A stretch of DNA of 58,121 bases, from contig JADFHN010000016.1 in NCBI GenBank assembly GCA_022567155.1, positions 1-58,121 on the forward strand. Direction: 5' to 3'. Position 1 is the stretch's first letter; each line of letters opens with the position of its first letter. The notes beneath the pieces were generated by a model that did no database searches, had not been told where the DNA came from, and was given only the letters and a program-made list of their open reading frames with translations. The DNA is from Bacteroidota bacterium. Its GTDB lineage: Bacteria; Bacteroidota; Bacteroidia; Cytophagales; Cyclobacteriaceae. This document shows positions 1 through 9,226 of this stretch, piece after piece. A program made the position numbers and the translations under genes.

Positions 1-405
1 TGGGAAAAGTCAAGAACGCCCCAAGGTTTTCCCTGCCTTTGCCGGACGAGCCAAGGCTTCGGCAGGCAGGCGAAAATCTTTGGTAGCTCTGCCTAACGTG
101 GGTGGCACCAAGGACTTGAGGAAGGGTTTTACCTTCGAATTACTTCTGTGGCACAACTGCGGGGCGTTCGATTACTGCCTGATGGCAGTATTGGGGTTTT
201 TAGCAGGATATCAAGGTCACTAAACTTGACAAAATTTCTAAGGTGTCCCAGTGCTGAAAACAGGATTAGCTGGAAAAAGCGATTTTTTATAATTTGCTGT
301 TTATATTTAGCATTTATTGCACTATTTTGCTTATTATATTAAGCATTTTTAATCTTATTTGCTGAAATTAAGCAGCATTTTGTTTTAAAATATGGTTTGC
401 TCCCA
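1..405. other. Gene-free leader with a GC-rich palindrome
   Basis: No convincing gene. A GC-rich imperfect palindrome lies at 32-70 (CCTGCC ... GGCAGG arms), of the kind that recurs in this window. A short open frame at 148-342 has no recognisable family and ends in a low-complexity hydrophobic tail, so I do not call it. The A/T-rich part from about 285 to 405 is the 3' side of the convergent-facing phosphatase gene and could hold its terminator, but no clean hairpin is visible. Confidence 0.4.
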
Positions 406-933
406 CTATATGAAAAGCTCCTCATTCATAAAGGGAATCAATGCCAGCACCATCGCCTGTTCATAGTAGGTAGTACGGACTATCAGATCGTGAGTCAATA
501 TACCCACCTCACCGTTTTCCTGCTTGGAATCTTTTCTTGCGAATACCATATCATCTGCATCCCCCAGTTCCAAGCCTTCTTTTACCAACCGCGCCACTTC
601 ATTTGGAAGAAAAAAAGAGGCGGTTCGTGCTTTGCCGGTCTTGGTTTTTGTTTTCACCACCATCCATGCAAAGGCTTCAAGTTCTCTGCCCCTGAACTTG
701 CACCCGCCTTCAATCCCGACCCAGAAATCGGCATTTGACTTCTGGTTTCTGCAGTACCGGCTTCTGTTAATAGCCCCCATCAGCGTTTCTTCATTGCCCA
801 TCGGCTGATTGCTCACTCCCGATTCGGCGTCGAGTCCTTTTACTTTTATCCACTTATGTGGAAACACCTTTTTGAATGCCTTTTCCACACAGGCGTTTTT
901 TACCGGATTTGTGGATCCTACGATAATTTTCAT
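406..933 (-). CDS. yjjX: Inosine/xanthosine triphosphatase (YjjX/DUF84 family)
   Basis: Predicted house-cleaning nucleotidase that removes deaminated purine nucleotides (ITP, XTP) from the cytoplasmic pool. The 175-residue length is normal for the family. The N-terminal phosphate-binding segment GSTNPVK (residues 6-12) and the central WVGIEGG (71-77) are hallmark motifs of the DUF84/NTPase fold, and the VGILTHDLIVR stretch near the C-terminus also fits. No signal peptide. It stands alone, transcribed leftward, divergent from the broken hydrogenase protease gene. Family assignment is strong; substrate preference is inferred from the family. Confidence 0.9.
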   Translation of the reverse strand: MKIIVGSTNPVKNACVEKAFKKVFPHKWIKVKGLDAESGVSNQPMGNEETLMGAINRSRYCRNQKSNADFWVGIEGGCKFRGRELEAFAWMVVKTKTKTGKARTASFFLPNEVARLVKEGLELGDADDMVFARKDSKQENGEVGILTHDLIVRTTYYEQAMVLALIPFMNEELFI

Positions 934-1101
934 GTGATATTCGTTGTTTTCTGATTCTTATAAAATGTGAATAAGATATTTGCAATAGATACATCAAAGA
1001 TGGGATGAATAAACAATAATTCCGGGTACAACGGTTAGAATATATTATCGGTGGATGGAGGTTTATCGAAGAAAAAATGTGGAAAAAATATAAAGGCAAA
1101 A

Positions 1102-1620
1102 ATGAATGAACCGGTAAAAATAGAAATAGAAATATTCCCGATATCCTCATTCTGGGTGTCGGGAATTTTTTAATGGGCGACGAAGGAGTGGGTGTGCATG
1201 CCATTAAAATACTTGAAAAAGAAAATCTACGGCAACGTGTGGATCTCCTTGACGGCAGAACCGGTGGATTTCATCTTATTGGACATCTGGAGTCGTATCC
1301 TTACGTCATTATGATCGATGCCACCTCGACGGAAAACCCGCATGTACAATCCGGTTTATCAAACTAAAATTTGCAACTGATTTTCCTACTGCACTGAGTG
1401 CACACGATATCGGGCTAAAAGATATGATCGAATCACTGATCCTTCTTTACAGCCTGCCCGATATCCATTTATTTACAATTTCTATCGATGAAATACAACC
1501 CTGAAAATTACCTTTAGTGAAGAATTGAACGCTTCGCTGCCTGCTCTTAAAACAAAAGTATTTCAGTTTTTAGATCAACTTTACCTAAAATTAGTATATT
1601 TCAATACGTACGAACGTTAG
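1102..1620 (+). pseudogene. Hydrogenase maturation protease (HyaD/HycI-type), broken by three frameshifts
   Basis: Reading across three frames rebuilds a ~170-residue hydrogenase maturation endopeptidase. It starts MNEPVKIEIEI at 1102, continues as DILILGVGNFLMGDEGVGVH (from about 1140), passes through LLDGRTGGFH and IDATSTENP to about 1345, then switches frame to RFIKLKFATDFP...LSAHDIGLKDMIE, and switches again at about 1500 to LKITFSEELNASLPAL, ending at the stop at 1618-1620. GxGNxLxxDEGxG and SAHD are family motifs. Each shift is equivalent to a one-base deletion (near 1131-1142, 1340-1352 and 1499-1501). In intact form the protein would clip the C-terminus of a NiFe-hydrogenase large subunit. 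No hydrogenase subunit gene is in the window. Sequencing error is possible, but adjoining genes are intact. Confidence 0.85.
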
Positions 1621-1747
1621 TTAATGACAATTTATCATAGTTTTCGTACATGTGAGTATATCAAAATACCATTCCATATATGTTATGCTTTGCTCCTTGT
1701 AAAAATATTAGTTAACTTGTTGCACCCTGTATTAAACGTTTAAAATT

Positions 1748-2923
1748 ATGGCATTTAAAATTACACGTAGAAACTGGTTGCGGTCTTCCGCTATGATTGC
1801 CGCCGGATCTGTAATTCCAATTCAGTCCTGGGCTAATGGGATAACCTTGCCCGAGGGCACAAGCCCCACGGGCGAAATAGAACCTGATTTAAATTCATTC
1901 AGTGATTTTGACAATCCAAACGGGCTACGGATTCGGCTTAATGCCAACGAGAATCCGTACGGGCCTTCCGATAAAGCTAAAATGGCGTTGCGCGAAGTAA
2001 TCGATACAAGCTTCAGATATCCGTTTGCAGAAACAAAAGAGCTTAAATCGATGATAGCAGAAAAATTCGGATTGACTTCTGAACACGTGGCGTTGGGAGG
2101 TGGTTCTACCGAAATTCTCACTATGGCCGGCATGGCCTTCGGACTACAAAACGGTTCGGTTATCTCCGCATTTCCTACATTCCGGACATTGCTCGATACA
2201 GCCCGCCGGTTCGATTGCGAATGGATACAAGTGCCGCTTGATGAAAATTTCACGCACGATCTTGCGGAGATAGCAGATGCCATACAGCCCAATACCAGGC
2301 TTATATATATATGTAACCCCAACAATCCTACCGGTACACTGTTGTCTCCCGATGATTTGCAAAAGTTTTGTATCGAAACCGCTACCCGTGTACCCGTATT
2401 TATAGATGAAGCTTACACCGAATTCCTGGATGATCCGCAAAAAAACTCGGTCATCCCGCTTATTCACGATGGCCACGATATCATTGTAGCAAAAACATTT
2501 TCCAAAATATATGGTATGGCCGGTCTGCGTGTTGGATTTGCTCTGGGCTCACCTGAGCGCATCAAACAACTCGAAAAATACGGAGTGAGCCTCTCGATCA
2601 TTTCCAAAACATCCGTAGAAGCAGCCAAAGCCTGCTTTGGAGATACCGGCTTCGAAATATTCTGCAAGAAAAAGAACAAGGAAGCCCGCGATTATACGTA
2701 CCAGGCCATAAATGAGGCAGGCTATTCAATGTACATCCCGTCGCATGCAAGCTTTATAATGTTTCCGATCAATATGGAGGGGAAAACATTCCTTACAAAA
2801 ATGGAAAAACGGGGTGTGGGAGTCAGGGCATGGCAATTCAATGACAGATACTGGTGTCGCGTTAGCATGGGTACACTGGAAGACATGAAGGGATTCGGGG
2901 AAATACTTAAAGAAATAAGCTGA
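1748..2923 (+). CDS. Tat-exported PLP-dependent aminotransferase (HisC-like, fold type I)
   Basis: A 391-residue class I/II aminotransferase most like histidinol-phosphate aminotransferase. Visible motifs: NENPYGPS (68-74), GGGSTEIL (117-124), the NPNNPTG cofactor loop (190-196), DEAYTEF (220-226) and the Schiff-base lysine K253 in TFSKIYGMAGLR. The N-terminus carries a twin-arginine signal (TRRNWLRSSAM then a hydrophobic stretch ending near residue 30), so the folded holoenzyme is probably exported. That makes a biosynthetic HisC role unlikely; such exported HisC-like proteins are known but functionally undefined. It is monocistronic, with gaps on both sides. The ATG at 1748 is the only start that retains the Tat motif. 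Confidence 0.88.
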   Translation: MAFKITRRNWLRSSAMIAAGSVIPIQSWANGITLPEGTSPTGEIEPDLNSFSDFDNPNGLRIRLNANENPYGPSDKAKMALREVIDTSFRYPFAETKELKSMIAEKFGLTSEHVALGGGSTEILTMAGMAFGLQNGSVISAFPTFRTLLDTARRFDCEWIQVPLDENFTHDLAEIADAIQPNTRLIYICNPNNPTGTLLSPDDLQKFCIETATRVPVFIDEAYTEFLDDPQKNSVIPLIHDGHDIIVAKTFSKIYGMAGLRVGFALGSPERIKQLEKYGVSLSIISKTSVEAAKACFGDTGFEIFCKKKNKEARDYTYQAINEAGYSMYIPSHASFIMFPINMEGKTFLTKMEKRGVGVRAWQFNDRYWCRVSMGTLEDMKGFGEILKEIS

Positions 2924-3270
2924 TCCCGCCTGGCAACAGGTTGGTGGAATCCTGATAATCCTGCGGCCATATTTCCTGCATTATTTGTATTCATACTGTT
3001 CTTCATTTAGCCTGTTAATTCAAATGGTGGTTTGATCTTGAATGGCGTTTGGACTTTATTTATACCATTCAAAAATCCAGATATACTATTGAAAATGACA
3101 TTTCGTTAACGGATAACATTTATCGCATCATTGTTAAATTTCAACCTTCACGACAGAAAGTCTCTGATGTCACTGACGAGGAGCCTGACAAGTAATGCAA
3201 CACACTTTTCTGTTTCTTATTTCTTATTATTACGATACTTTGCATTAACCAATCCACTATATAATTGCAC
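2924..3270. other. Intergenic gap between aminotransferase and multihaem cytochrome
   Basis: About 350 bp, A/T-rich, with no coding potential I can recognise on either strand. It must carry the promoter of the cytochrome gene. A T-rich tract with ATACTTTG about 35 bp before the start resembles, but does not match, the Bacteroidota -7 element TAnnTTTG. Confidence 0.4.
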
Positions 3271-5532
3271 ATGATAAAAAGGCCTGAGTTATTAATAGCT
3301 ATTCCGGTATGGTTACTTGCAATTTTATATCAAAGTTGCCGCGAGGAAGACAAAATGCCGAATGGTCCGGTCCGGGAATCCAGCGTTTCAAATAATTACC
3401 TTGGAGACCAGGCTTGCATTTCCTGCCATATAAACGAATACAACCTGTGGAAAACAAGTCACCATGCGCTGGCCATGCTGCCTGCAAACGATACAACTAT
3501 ACGGGGCGATTTTACTAATGCAATTCTTGAATCAAAAGGCATTAAGTCTGCGTTTTTCCGCGATGGCAATAAATATGTGGTAAGAACGGAAGGCCCGGAA
3601 GGGCTTGTGGAAGACTTTAAGATAAAATATACGTTCGGCTGGACGCCCCTGCAACAATATCTGGTTGAAATTCCCGATGGCAGGGGGCGATTACAGGCGC
3701 TTCACCTGGCTTGGGATACGGATCAACATAAGTGGTTCGACCTGTATCCACACGATACCATTCATTCGTGGGACTGGATGCACTGGACAAATGGCGCCAT
3801 GACCTGGAATACCATGTGCGCCGACTGCCATTCTACCAATCTCAGAAAAAACTACAGCGCGGCTGATGATGCGTATGCCACCACGTGGTCAGCCATAAAT
3901 GTGAGCTGCGAAGCATGCCACGGGCCAGGTCAGAAACACGTTGATTATGTAAATTCAGACGGGTATGGAAAGAAATCACCGGTCAGAGGGGCTTTTATGG
4001 TTCAGGGATACAATATACCTCCCATCCAGCAAATAGAGCAATGCGCTAGGTGTCATTCAAGGCGGACTTCCGTAACACCGGACTATGACCACTCGGGAAG
4101 ATTCCTGGACCACTACATTCCGGCCATCCTGAGTGATAACCTATATCATGCCGATGGCCAGATCCTGGAAGAAAACTATGTGTATGGCTCATTTTTACAG
4201 AGCAATATGTTTCAAAACGGAGTTAAATGCACGGATTGTCATGATCCGCATTCTGCCCAGTTAAAAAGAGAAGAAAATAACCTGTGTCTGTCGTGTCACA
4301 GTCAGTCTAAGTACAACAATTCCGATCATCATTTTCATCCGTTAGACACCAAATCAGCGCTTTGTATAAGCTGCCACATGCCAGGTAAGTATTATATGGG
4401 AAATGATTTTCGTCGTGATCATAGCTTCAGGGTACCTCGTCCTGATCTGTCGGTTAATTTTAATACACCCAATGCATGCACCGGCTGCCATACGGGCAAA
4501 CCGGCGGAATGGGCTGCCGAAGCTGTTCGAAACTGGTACGGTCCGGATCGTAAACCTCATTTTTCTGATAAGCTGGTAAGGGGCGCTTCCGGTTCTGAAA
4601 AAGATCTTGTTGCCTTGATAGAAGATCCGGGTGAACCCGGAATTGTTCGTGCCACCGCTGCTTTTTATCTCGGCAATTTTCCTGACGAAAGTGCGTACCA
4701 GGCGCTTGCCGGATCCATCCATGACCGCGATGCACTTGTGAGAATCAATGCGATCATCGGCCTGGCAAACCATCCCGTTGAAAACCGGATCCGTTTATTA
4801 AGCCCGTTACTGAGCGACAAAATACGGGCTGTGCGGGTTACGGCAGCTAATGTGCTCGCCGATGCAAAAATCAGTCAACTGCCTCTCAGGTATCAGGAGG
4901 CGTTTGCCTCCGCCCGGCAGGAATGTGAGGACATGCTGCTCCATAATGCAGATCTCAACCCAGGGCAGTTTCAACTCGGCCAATATTATGACCGTCAAGG
5001 CAGGGATTCATTGGCCATCATCACCTACCTGAAAGCCATCAAACAGGACAGCCTGTTCAACAGGCCCCGGCTTAATCTTGCACGGTTATACAATAAAACC
5101 GGACAGAATGAAAATGCGATCAGAGTTTTAGAAGATGCAATCACGGTTGACCCTGATAATCCGGATGCCTATTACTCCCTGGCCCTGGTTTTAGCTGAAG
5201 AGCAGAAGTATAATGAAGCGGTTACTTATTTCAGGGAATCTGCACGTATAAATCCTGAAAACACGCGGACTTATTATAACTGGGGGTTGGTACTACACCA
5301 GGATAAAAAGTACAAAGAGGCCATTCTTGTATTCAAAAAAGGCTTGCTCATAGATAAAGGCGCTGATGATATCAGGTACGCGCTTGCAATCGCCTATTTC
5401 GAATCCGGTAACGATAAGGATGCCCTGATTGAAGCAGAGCGCCTGCTTACCAAATATCCTGTAAAAATATCGCTGCAGAATCTGGTTAGAAATATTCGTG
5501 AGCGCAAAAAGAGCCGGAAATATCAGGAGTGA
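3271..5532 (+). CDS. Octahaem c-type cytochrome lipoprotein with HEAT-like and TPR C-terminus
   Basis: A 753-residue lipoprotein: hydrophobic N-terminus and lipobox LYQSC with C23 as lipidation site. Eight CxxCH haem-attachment motifs follow in the N-terminal ~490 residues (CISCH, CADCH, CEACH, CARCH, CTDCH, CLSCH, CISCH, CTGCH). The middle (~440-545) looks like HEAT/PBS repeats and the last ~190 residues are at least four TPRs. Expected to be an outer-surface or periplasmic electron carrier; the TPRs suggest partner docking. Related multihaem-TPR proteins occur in Bacteroidota and Planctomycetota, with no settled substrate. The ATG at 3271 is preferred over an in-frame TTG two codons earlier. 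It converges on the next gene with only 15 bp between stops. Confidence 0.85.
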   Translation: MIKRPELLIAIPVWLLAILYQSCREEDKMPNGPVRESSVSNNYLGDQACISCHINEYNLWKTSHHALAMLPANDTTIRGDFTNAILESKGIKSAFFRDGNKYVVRTEGPEGLVEDFKIKYTFGWTPLQQYLVEIPDGRGRLQALHLAWDTDQHKWFDLYPHDTIHSWDWMHWTNGAMTWNTMCADCHSTNLRKNYSAADDAYATTWSAINVSCEACHGPGQKHVDYVNSDGYGKKSPVRGAFMVQGYNIPPIQQIEQCARCHSRRTSVTPDYDHSGRFLDHYIPAILSDNLYHADGQILEENYVYGSFLQSNMFQNGVKCTDCHDPHSAQLKREENNLCLSCHSQSKYNNSDHHFHPLDTKSALCISCHMPGKYYMGNDFRRDHSFRVPRPDLSVNFNTPNACTGCHTGKPAEWAAEAVRNWYGPDRKPHFSDKLVRGASGSEKDLVALIEDPGEPGIVRATAAFYLGNFPDESAYQALAGSIHDRDALVRINAIIGLANHPVENRIRLLSPLLSDKIRAVRVTAANVLADAKISQLPLRYQEAFASARQECEDMLLHNADLNPGQFQLGQYYDRQGRDSLAIITYLKAIKQDSLFNRPRLNLARLYNKTGQNENAIRVLEDAITVDPDNPDAYYSLALVLAEEQKYNEAVTYFRESARINPENTRTYYNWGLVLHQDKKYKEAILVFKKGLLIDKGADDIRYALAIAYFESGNDKDALIEAERLLTKYPVKISLQNLVRNIRERKKSRKYQE

Positions 5533-5547
5533 GAAGCAATATCCATA

Positions 5548-6399
5548 TTACTGATACAATACCTGAATGCATGAAATATAATCCGGTAATGACGTCATCA
5601 ATTTTTTAATGGTTTCAGGCCGCATATACCTTCCTGTTTCCAACATCTTCTCTATTGTCGAAGGCGTTGCTTCTGATCCGGCATCGAAGAATCCAAAGCC
5701 ATATTCATTCCATGCCAGCAATTGAAATCCCAGTCCATGCTCAATGGTCCTCCGGTCTGTTTCAAATTCAAACCGGTCTAAATATTTTCGCGAAAGATTA
5801 CCGGTCATTACACCGAACATACCCCCGAAGCCTTGTTTCGTAAAATCTGCCGTGTGCGCCAGTTCGTGACCTAATACGCCAATCAGCGCATTGTACGGTA
5901 TCGCCGGCAGGTGCAAGTGATTGAACGCCTTAAACGGCTTCGTACGCAGAAAGACAAGGTATGTTCGTTTTTCGGACTTTTTGAAAAAGGAATCCCATAC
6001 AACCGGGCGAGATGAGAACGGTGCACCACCCTTTTTTAATTTGAACTTGATTTTTATATTTTTTAATTCCGGATAAAAAGAAAGCGCAATCAAGGCCTGG
6101 CGTTCATAGCCGGAAGGAAGAGCTTTACGATTCCCAAATTCATATAACAGTGCATAATACCGGGCCGAATCCATCTCGCCGGGATTAAATTCAACCTGTA
6201 TTTGCTGTCCGTATCCCGGTGTGCACCATACCAGGGCGAGAATGAAAATGATAACGTATTTATGTAGTGGATTGTCGTGCAGGCCGTGAATTGGTACACG
6301 ATATATGCTTCTGGTGCTTAGGGGTTTCCATGTTCTCCGCACAAGAAGTCTATTTACGATAGTCCAATGGTACTTCACGGTCGCCCAGCAAGGCCTCAT
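5548..6399 (-). CDS. Exported HELAH-motif protein, probable zinc metalloprotease-like; start uncertain
   Basis: The C-terminal ~235 residues form a secreted protein: signal-like KYVIIFILALVWCTPGYG, then a domain with HELAH (a zincin HExxH core) followed by FETDRRTIEHG, where E or H could be the third metal ligand. I recognise no named family. The only ATG in frame (6399) lies inside the 3' end of the upstream amidohydrolase gene and would put 47 odd residues before the signal peptide. A natural start just ahead of the signal is missing: the closest in-frame near-start is CTG at 6280-6282. Either a non-ATG start is used or a frameshift has detached the true start. Same strand as, and downstream of, the amidohydrolase. 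Confidence 0.65.
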   Translation of the reverse strand: MRPCWATVKYHWTIVNRLLVRRTWKPLSTRSIYRVPIHGLHDNPLHKYVIIFILALVWCTPGYGQQIQVEFNPGEMDSARYYALLYEFGNRKALPSGYERQALIALSFYPELKNIKIKFKLKKGGAPFSSRPVVWDSFFKKSEKRTYLVFLRTKPFKAFNHLHLPAIPYNALIGVLGHELAHTADFTKQGFGGMFGVMTGNLSRKYLDRFEFETDRRTIEHGLGFQLLAWNEYGFGFFDAGSEATPSTIEKMLETGRYMRPETIKKLMTSLPDYISCIQVLYQ

Positions 6400-7801
6400 A
6401 TTTAAAATCTGGGCCTCTTCGACGTATCATTTCTTCCCTGGCTTTGACCGCAATATCCGGGTTTTTATAAATTTCTATGGCCGTAAGGGCGATCGTCTTA
6501 GCTGCAACCATCATGCCTTTAATACCTATGGTCGTACCTCCCGCGGCTACCGCCTGCCAGCTATGCGACGAAGTGCCCGGAGCCCAGGTTGCAATCCGCA
6601 ATCCGGTTGCCGGAACGACCCAGCTTACATCGCCTGTGTCAGTCGAAAATGCACCCGCCTGTTTTTTTACTACAAAAGGAATTATTTTAGATGCATCATC
6701 CGGTGACAGGTCCTCGGAAGGATATGTTTCCATGATTTTGGTTATAAATTCCCTCTCCTCTTCGGTATAGGTGATGCCCCCCACCTTTTCCAGGCTGGCA
6801 TGCATCATCCGGGCCAGTGTTTCGTTGGGGAGCAAATTGTATGACCCTCCTATTACTTCATATTCTACGCGGGTTCCGGTACCCATGGCCGCTCCCCTGG
6901 CTGCCAGCACCACCCGTTCAAAAATTGCTTTTACCCGATTCATTTGAGGATGACGTACATAGTAATACACCTCAGCAAAACCAGGTACCACATTGGGCGC
7001 TTCGCCGCCACGTGTGATCACATAGTGGATCCTCGTTTCCTGTGGTACGTGTTCACGCAGCATATTGACCATATCGTTCATCGCCTCCACACCATCCAGG
7101 GCGCTTCTCCCCCGCTCAGGTGCGCCTGCAGCATGAGAAGCATTGCCATAAAATCTGAATTTTGCTGATATTATAGCCAGACATGAGCCTGCACCGGCAC
7201 TGTTTACATTGCCGGCATGCCAGCTCAAAACCACATCTGTATCTTCAAAAAGGCCAGCCCTTACCATGTACACCTTTGCACTTCCGCCTTCCTCCGCAGG
7301 AGTCCCGTACAGCCTGATGGTGCCGGAGACGCCCGATTTCTCAAGCCAATCCTTTATGGCAATGGCTCCTGCCGATGACCCGGTGCCAAACAGATGATGC
7401 CCACAGGCATGACCCGATCTTAAATCTTCTCTTTCCATTCGCACCGGTAACGCTTGCTGCGAAATACCTGGCAACGCATCGAACTCTGCTAAAATACCTA
7501 TCACAGGCTTTCCTTTCCCATAAGAGGCTACAAATGCAGTAGGCATGCCTGCAACTCCAGCTTCTACTTCAAATCCCGCTGATTTCAATTCGCTCTGGAG
7601 CAGCGCCGAACTTTTATACTCCTGATATCCCAGTTCGGCAAGGTTCCATATCTCAAGAGCAATCCGGCTATATGTTTCACGTTGGTTTTCTATTCCCGAA
7701 AGAACGGTTTTCTCATCCCTGGATAATGCCCTGGGAGCTTGTGCATAACTTAATGAAACTGCAAACAACAGGGCTGAAGAAAATATTACGTTGGTTTTCA
7801 T
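6350..7801 (-). CDS. Secreted M20-family amidohydrolase (AbgB-like), paralogue of the 54-kb gene
   Basis: A 483-residue metal-dependent amidohydrolase of the peptidase M20 group, closest in style to p-aminobenzoyl-glutamate hydrolase subunit B. The N-terminus is a signal peptide ending near SLSYAQ (residue 21). Metal-site residues are visible: LAEFDALPG (104-112), GHACGHH with H131/C133/H135, GTPAEEGG with E170/E171, then the SHAAGAPERGRSALD lid segment. Expected to hydrolyse N-acyl or amide bonds of small substrates in the periplasm or outside. Very similar along its length to the gene at 54149-55579 (shared blocks include REHVPQ and GGEAPNVVPGFAEVYYYVRHPQM), so a gene duplication. Substrate unknown. 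Confidence 0.9.
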   Translation of the reverse strand: MKTNVIFSSALLFAVSLSYAQAPRALSRDEKTVLSGIENQRETYSRIALEIWNLAELGYQEYKSSALLQSELKSAGFEVEAGVAGMPTAFVASYGKGKPVIGILAEFDALPGISQQALPVRMEREDLRSGHACGHHLFGTGSSAGAIAIKDWLEKSGVSGTIRLYGTPAEEGGSAKVYMVRAGLFEDTDVVLSWHAGNVNSAGAGSCLAIISAKFRFYGNASHAAGAPERGRSALDGVEAMNDMVNMLREHVPQETRIHYVITRGGEAPNVVPGFAEVYYYVRHPQMNRVKAIFERVVLAARGAAMGTGTRVEYEVIGGSYNLLPNETLARMMHASLEKVGGITYTEEEREFITKIMETYPSEDLSPDDASKIIPFVVKKQAGAFSTDTGDVSWVVPATGLRIATWAPGTSSHSWQAVAAGGTTIGIKGMMVAAKTIALTAIEIYKNPDIAVKAREEMIRRRGPDFKYEALLGDREVPLDYRK

Positions 7802-7912
7802 AACGGTCTGGTTAAATATTCTGAAGTGTAAACATTCAAAATTAGCTGATTAGTTTCCCGGCTACAGGCTTTTAAAATAAAAACACGGAAGTCAACGTCG
7901 GATACGCATTTA

Positions 7913-9061
7913 TTATTCAAGTTCTTTAGTCTGGCATTCGACAGGACTCAAAACCGGGTTACAGCGGGCTATTACGCCACCCGGCAGTTGTATCCGGTAA
8001 TTTGTTCCGAACCTTTCGTCCACAAGGTAATAATCTGTGGTGATGAAGTGCGCTCCTGAAGTGAGCGCTGCTTCAAATCTTCGGTAATCCCCTGCGCGAG
8101 CTTCGAGCGTACCGGCATCCGCCCGGGTACGCACCAGGTACCCGATTTTTACCAGTTGTTGTATCGAATCCTGGTATCTTACGGGATCATTGAGAATGAT
8201 GAAAGCTGCTTCAGGGCTGCCAGGGCTGGCATTTACAAACATTACCCGGTTTTGAAGCGCAACATGTCCCCGGATGTAATTCCTTTGTTTTTCTCCTGTT
8301 TCATCCAGCACAAAGATGAATTTTCCGCGTGCACTATCTGCAACCGGCCAGTTGTGTGCTTTTACGGCAGCTTCAAGTGTTTCAAAATTGCCCCTCACAT
8401 CATCCGGTTTTATGATTTGCGTTTCCGGAAAAACCGATAAAATTGCTGCATCAAGTGAATCCAGGGCAGCGGATGTAAAAGGCAGTGGCCTTACAAAACC
8501 GGGACGGTCAATGATATCGCTTTTGGCATTGATGGTAATCGCAACAGTCAAATGATGGGGGTGGGCATCTGACCAGTTTTTTATTTCCCGCAGGCAGTCC
8601 GTAAAACGCAAGCAGTTGGAGCGGAAATCCACGTCCGGAATATGAAGCACCTTAAACCCGGGTGTTTCCATTTTTCCAAGTGTGTCATAAGGCAGAGGCG
8701 CTTCCCCTGTCTGTTGTATCATCCGGACACCCAAAGGGTTGCTGTACCGCCCACCTTCCGGATCATGTACTACGTCCAGTTCGAGGTTGCGTAGACCCAA
8801 TTCGAGCTGCTCCTGAAGTGAGATATGCTGGTAATCAAGAGAATAAAAAAGCGATGAATCCTCTACCATTAACAGCTTCATTAAGGCAGGCACAATGGCT
8901 TTTTTATAACTGTTATGGCTTCCTATTACCTGAATATGATTAATCCGGATCGTCGGATTCGACGCAGTTGTTTCATCGTTGGTTGCCGGCCGGCAGGAAA
9001 TCAGGAATAGCATCATTACAATGATAAATTCCTTAGAAGCCAAATGATGAGCAATTTTCAT
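7913..9061 (-). CDS. PI-PLC-like phosphodiesterase lipoprotein (Ca2+-dependent PI-PLC C1 family)
   Basis: A 382-residue lipoprotein from the ATG at 9061: signal then LFLISC with C23 as lipidated cysteine. An upstream in-frame ATG (9157) would place 32 charged residues before the signal and is rejected. The catalytic-type motif GSHNSYK (H49) and RNLELDVVHDPEGG (E94, D96) match the TIM-barrel phosphodiesterase family that includes bacterial Ca2+-dependent PI-specific phospholipase C. Later blocks (FKVLHIPDVDFRS, FVLDETGEKQRNY, RADAGTLEARAGDYRRFEAALTSGAHFITTDY) also fit. Probably anchored in the outer membrane, cleaving phosphodiester headgroups. Substrate is inferred. Divergent from the S9 peptidase gene, sharing a ~165-bp promoter region. 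Confidence 0.82.
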   Translation of the reverse strand: MKIAHHLASKEFIIVMMLFLISCRPATNDETTASNPTIRINHIQVIGSHNSYKKAIVPALMKLLMVEDSSLFYSLDYQHISLQEQLELGLRNLELDVVHDPEGGRYSNPLGVRMIQQTGEAPLPYDTLGKMETPGFKVLHIPDVDFRSNCLRFTDCLREIKNWSDAHPHHLTVAITINAKSDIIDRPGFVRPLPFTSAALDSLDAAILSVFPETQIIKPDDVRGNFETLEAAVKAHNWPVADSARGKFIFVLDETGEKQRNYIRGHVALQNRVMFVNASPGSPEAAFIILNDPVRYQDSIQQLVKIGYLVRTRADAGTLEARAGDYRRFEAALTSGAHFITTDYYLVDERFGTNYRIQLPGGVIARCNPVLSPVECQTKELE

Positions 9062-9226
9062 GGTTGGCGATTTTAGAAAAGTTATTTTATCTGACCCCAC
9101 TTTATTTTGAGTCGAATTTTTAATTTGTTGGTAAAATACCATTAAAATAGAATTCATACAATTCCTCGTGAATTATTCCTAAATTTAGTACCATAAATCA
9201 TCCTGAAAAACTAAATACCTGTGATC

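Noticed and set aside
148-342. 64-residue open frame at the left edge
   Set aside because: No family resemblance, hydrophobic low-complexity tail, no leader features, and overlaps a repeat-bearing non-coding stretch.
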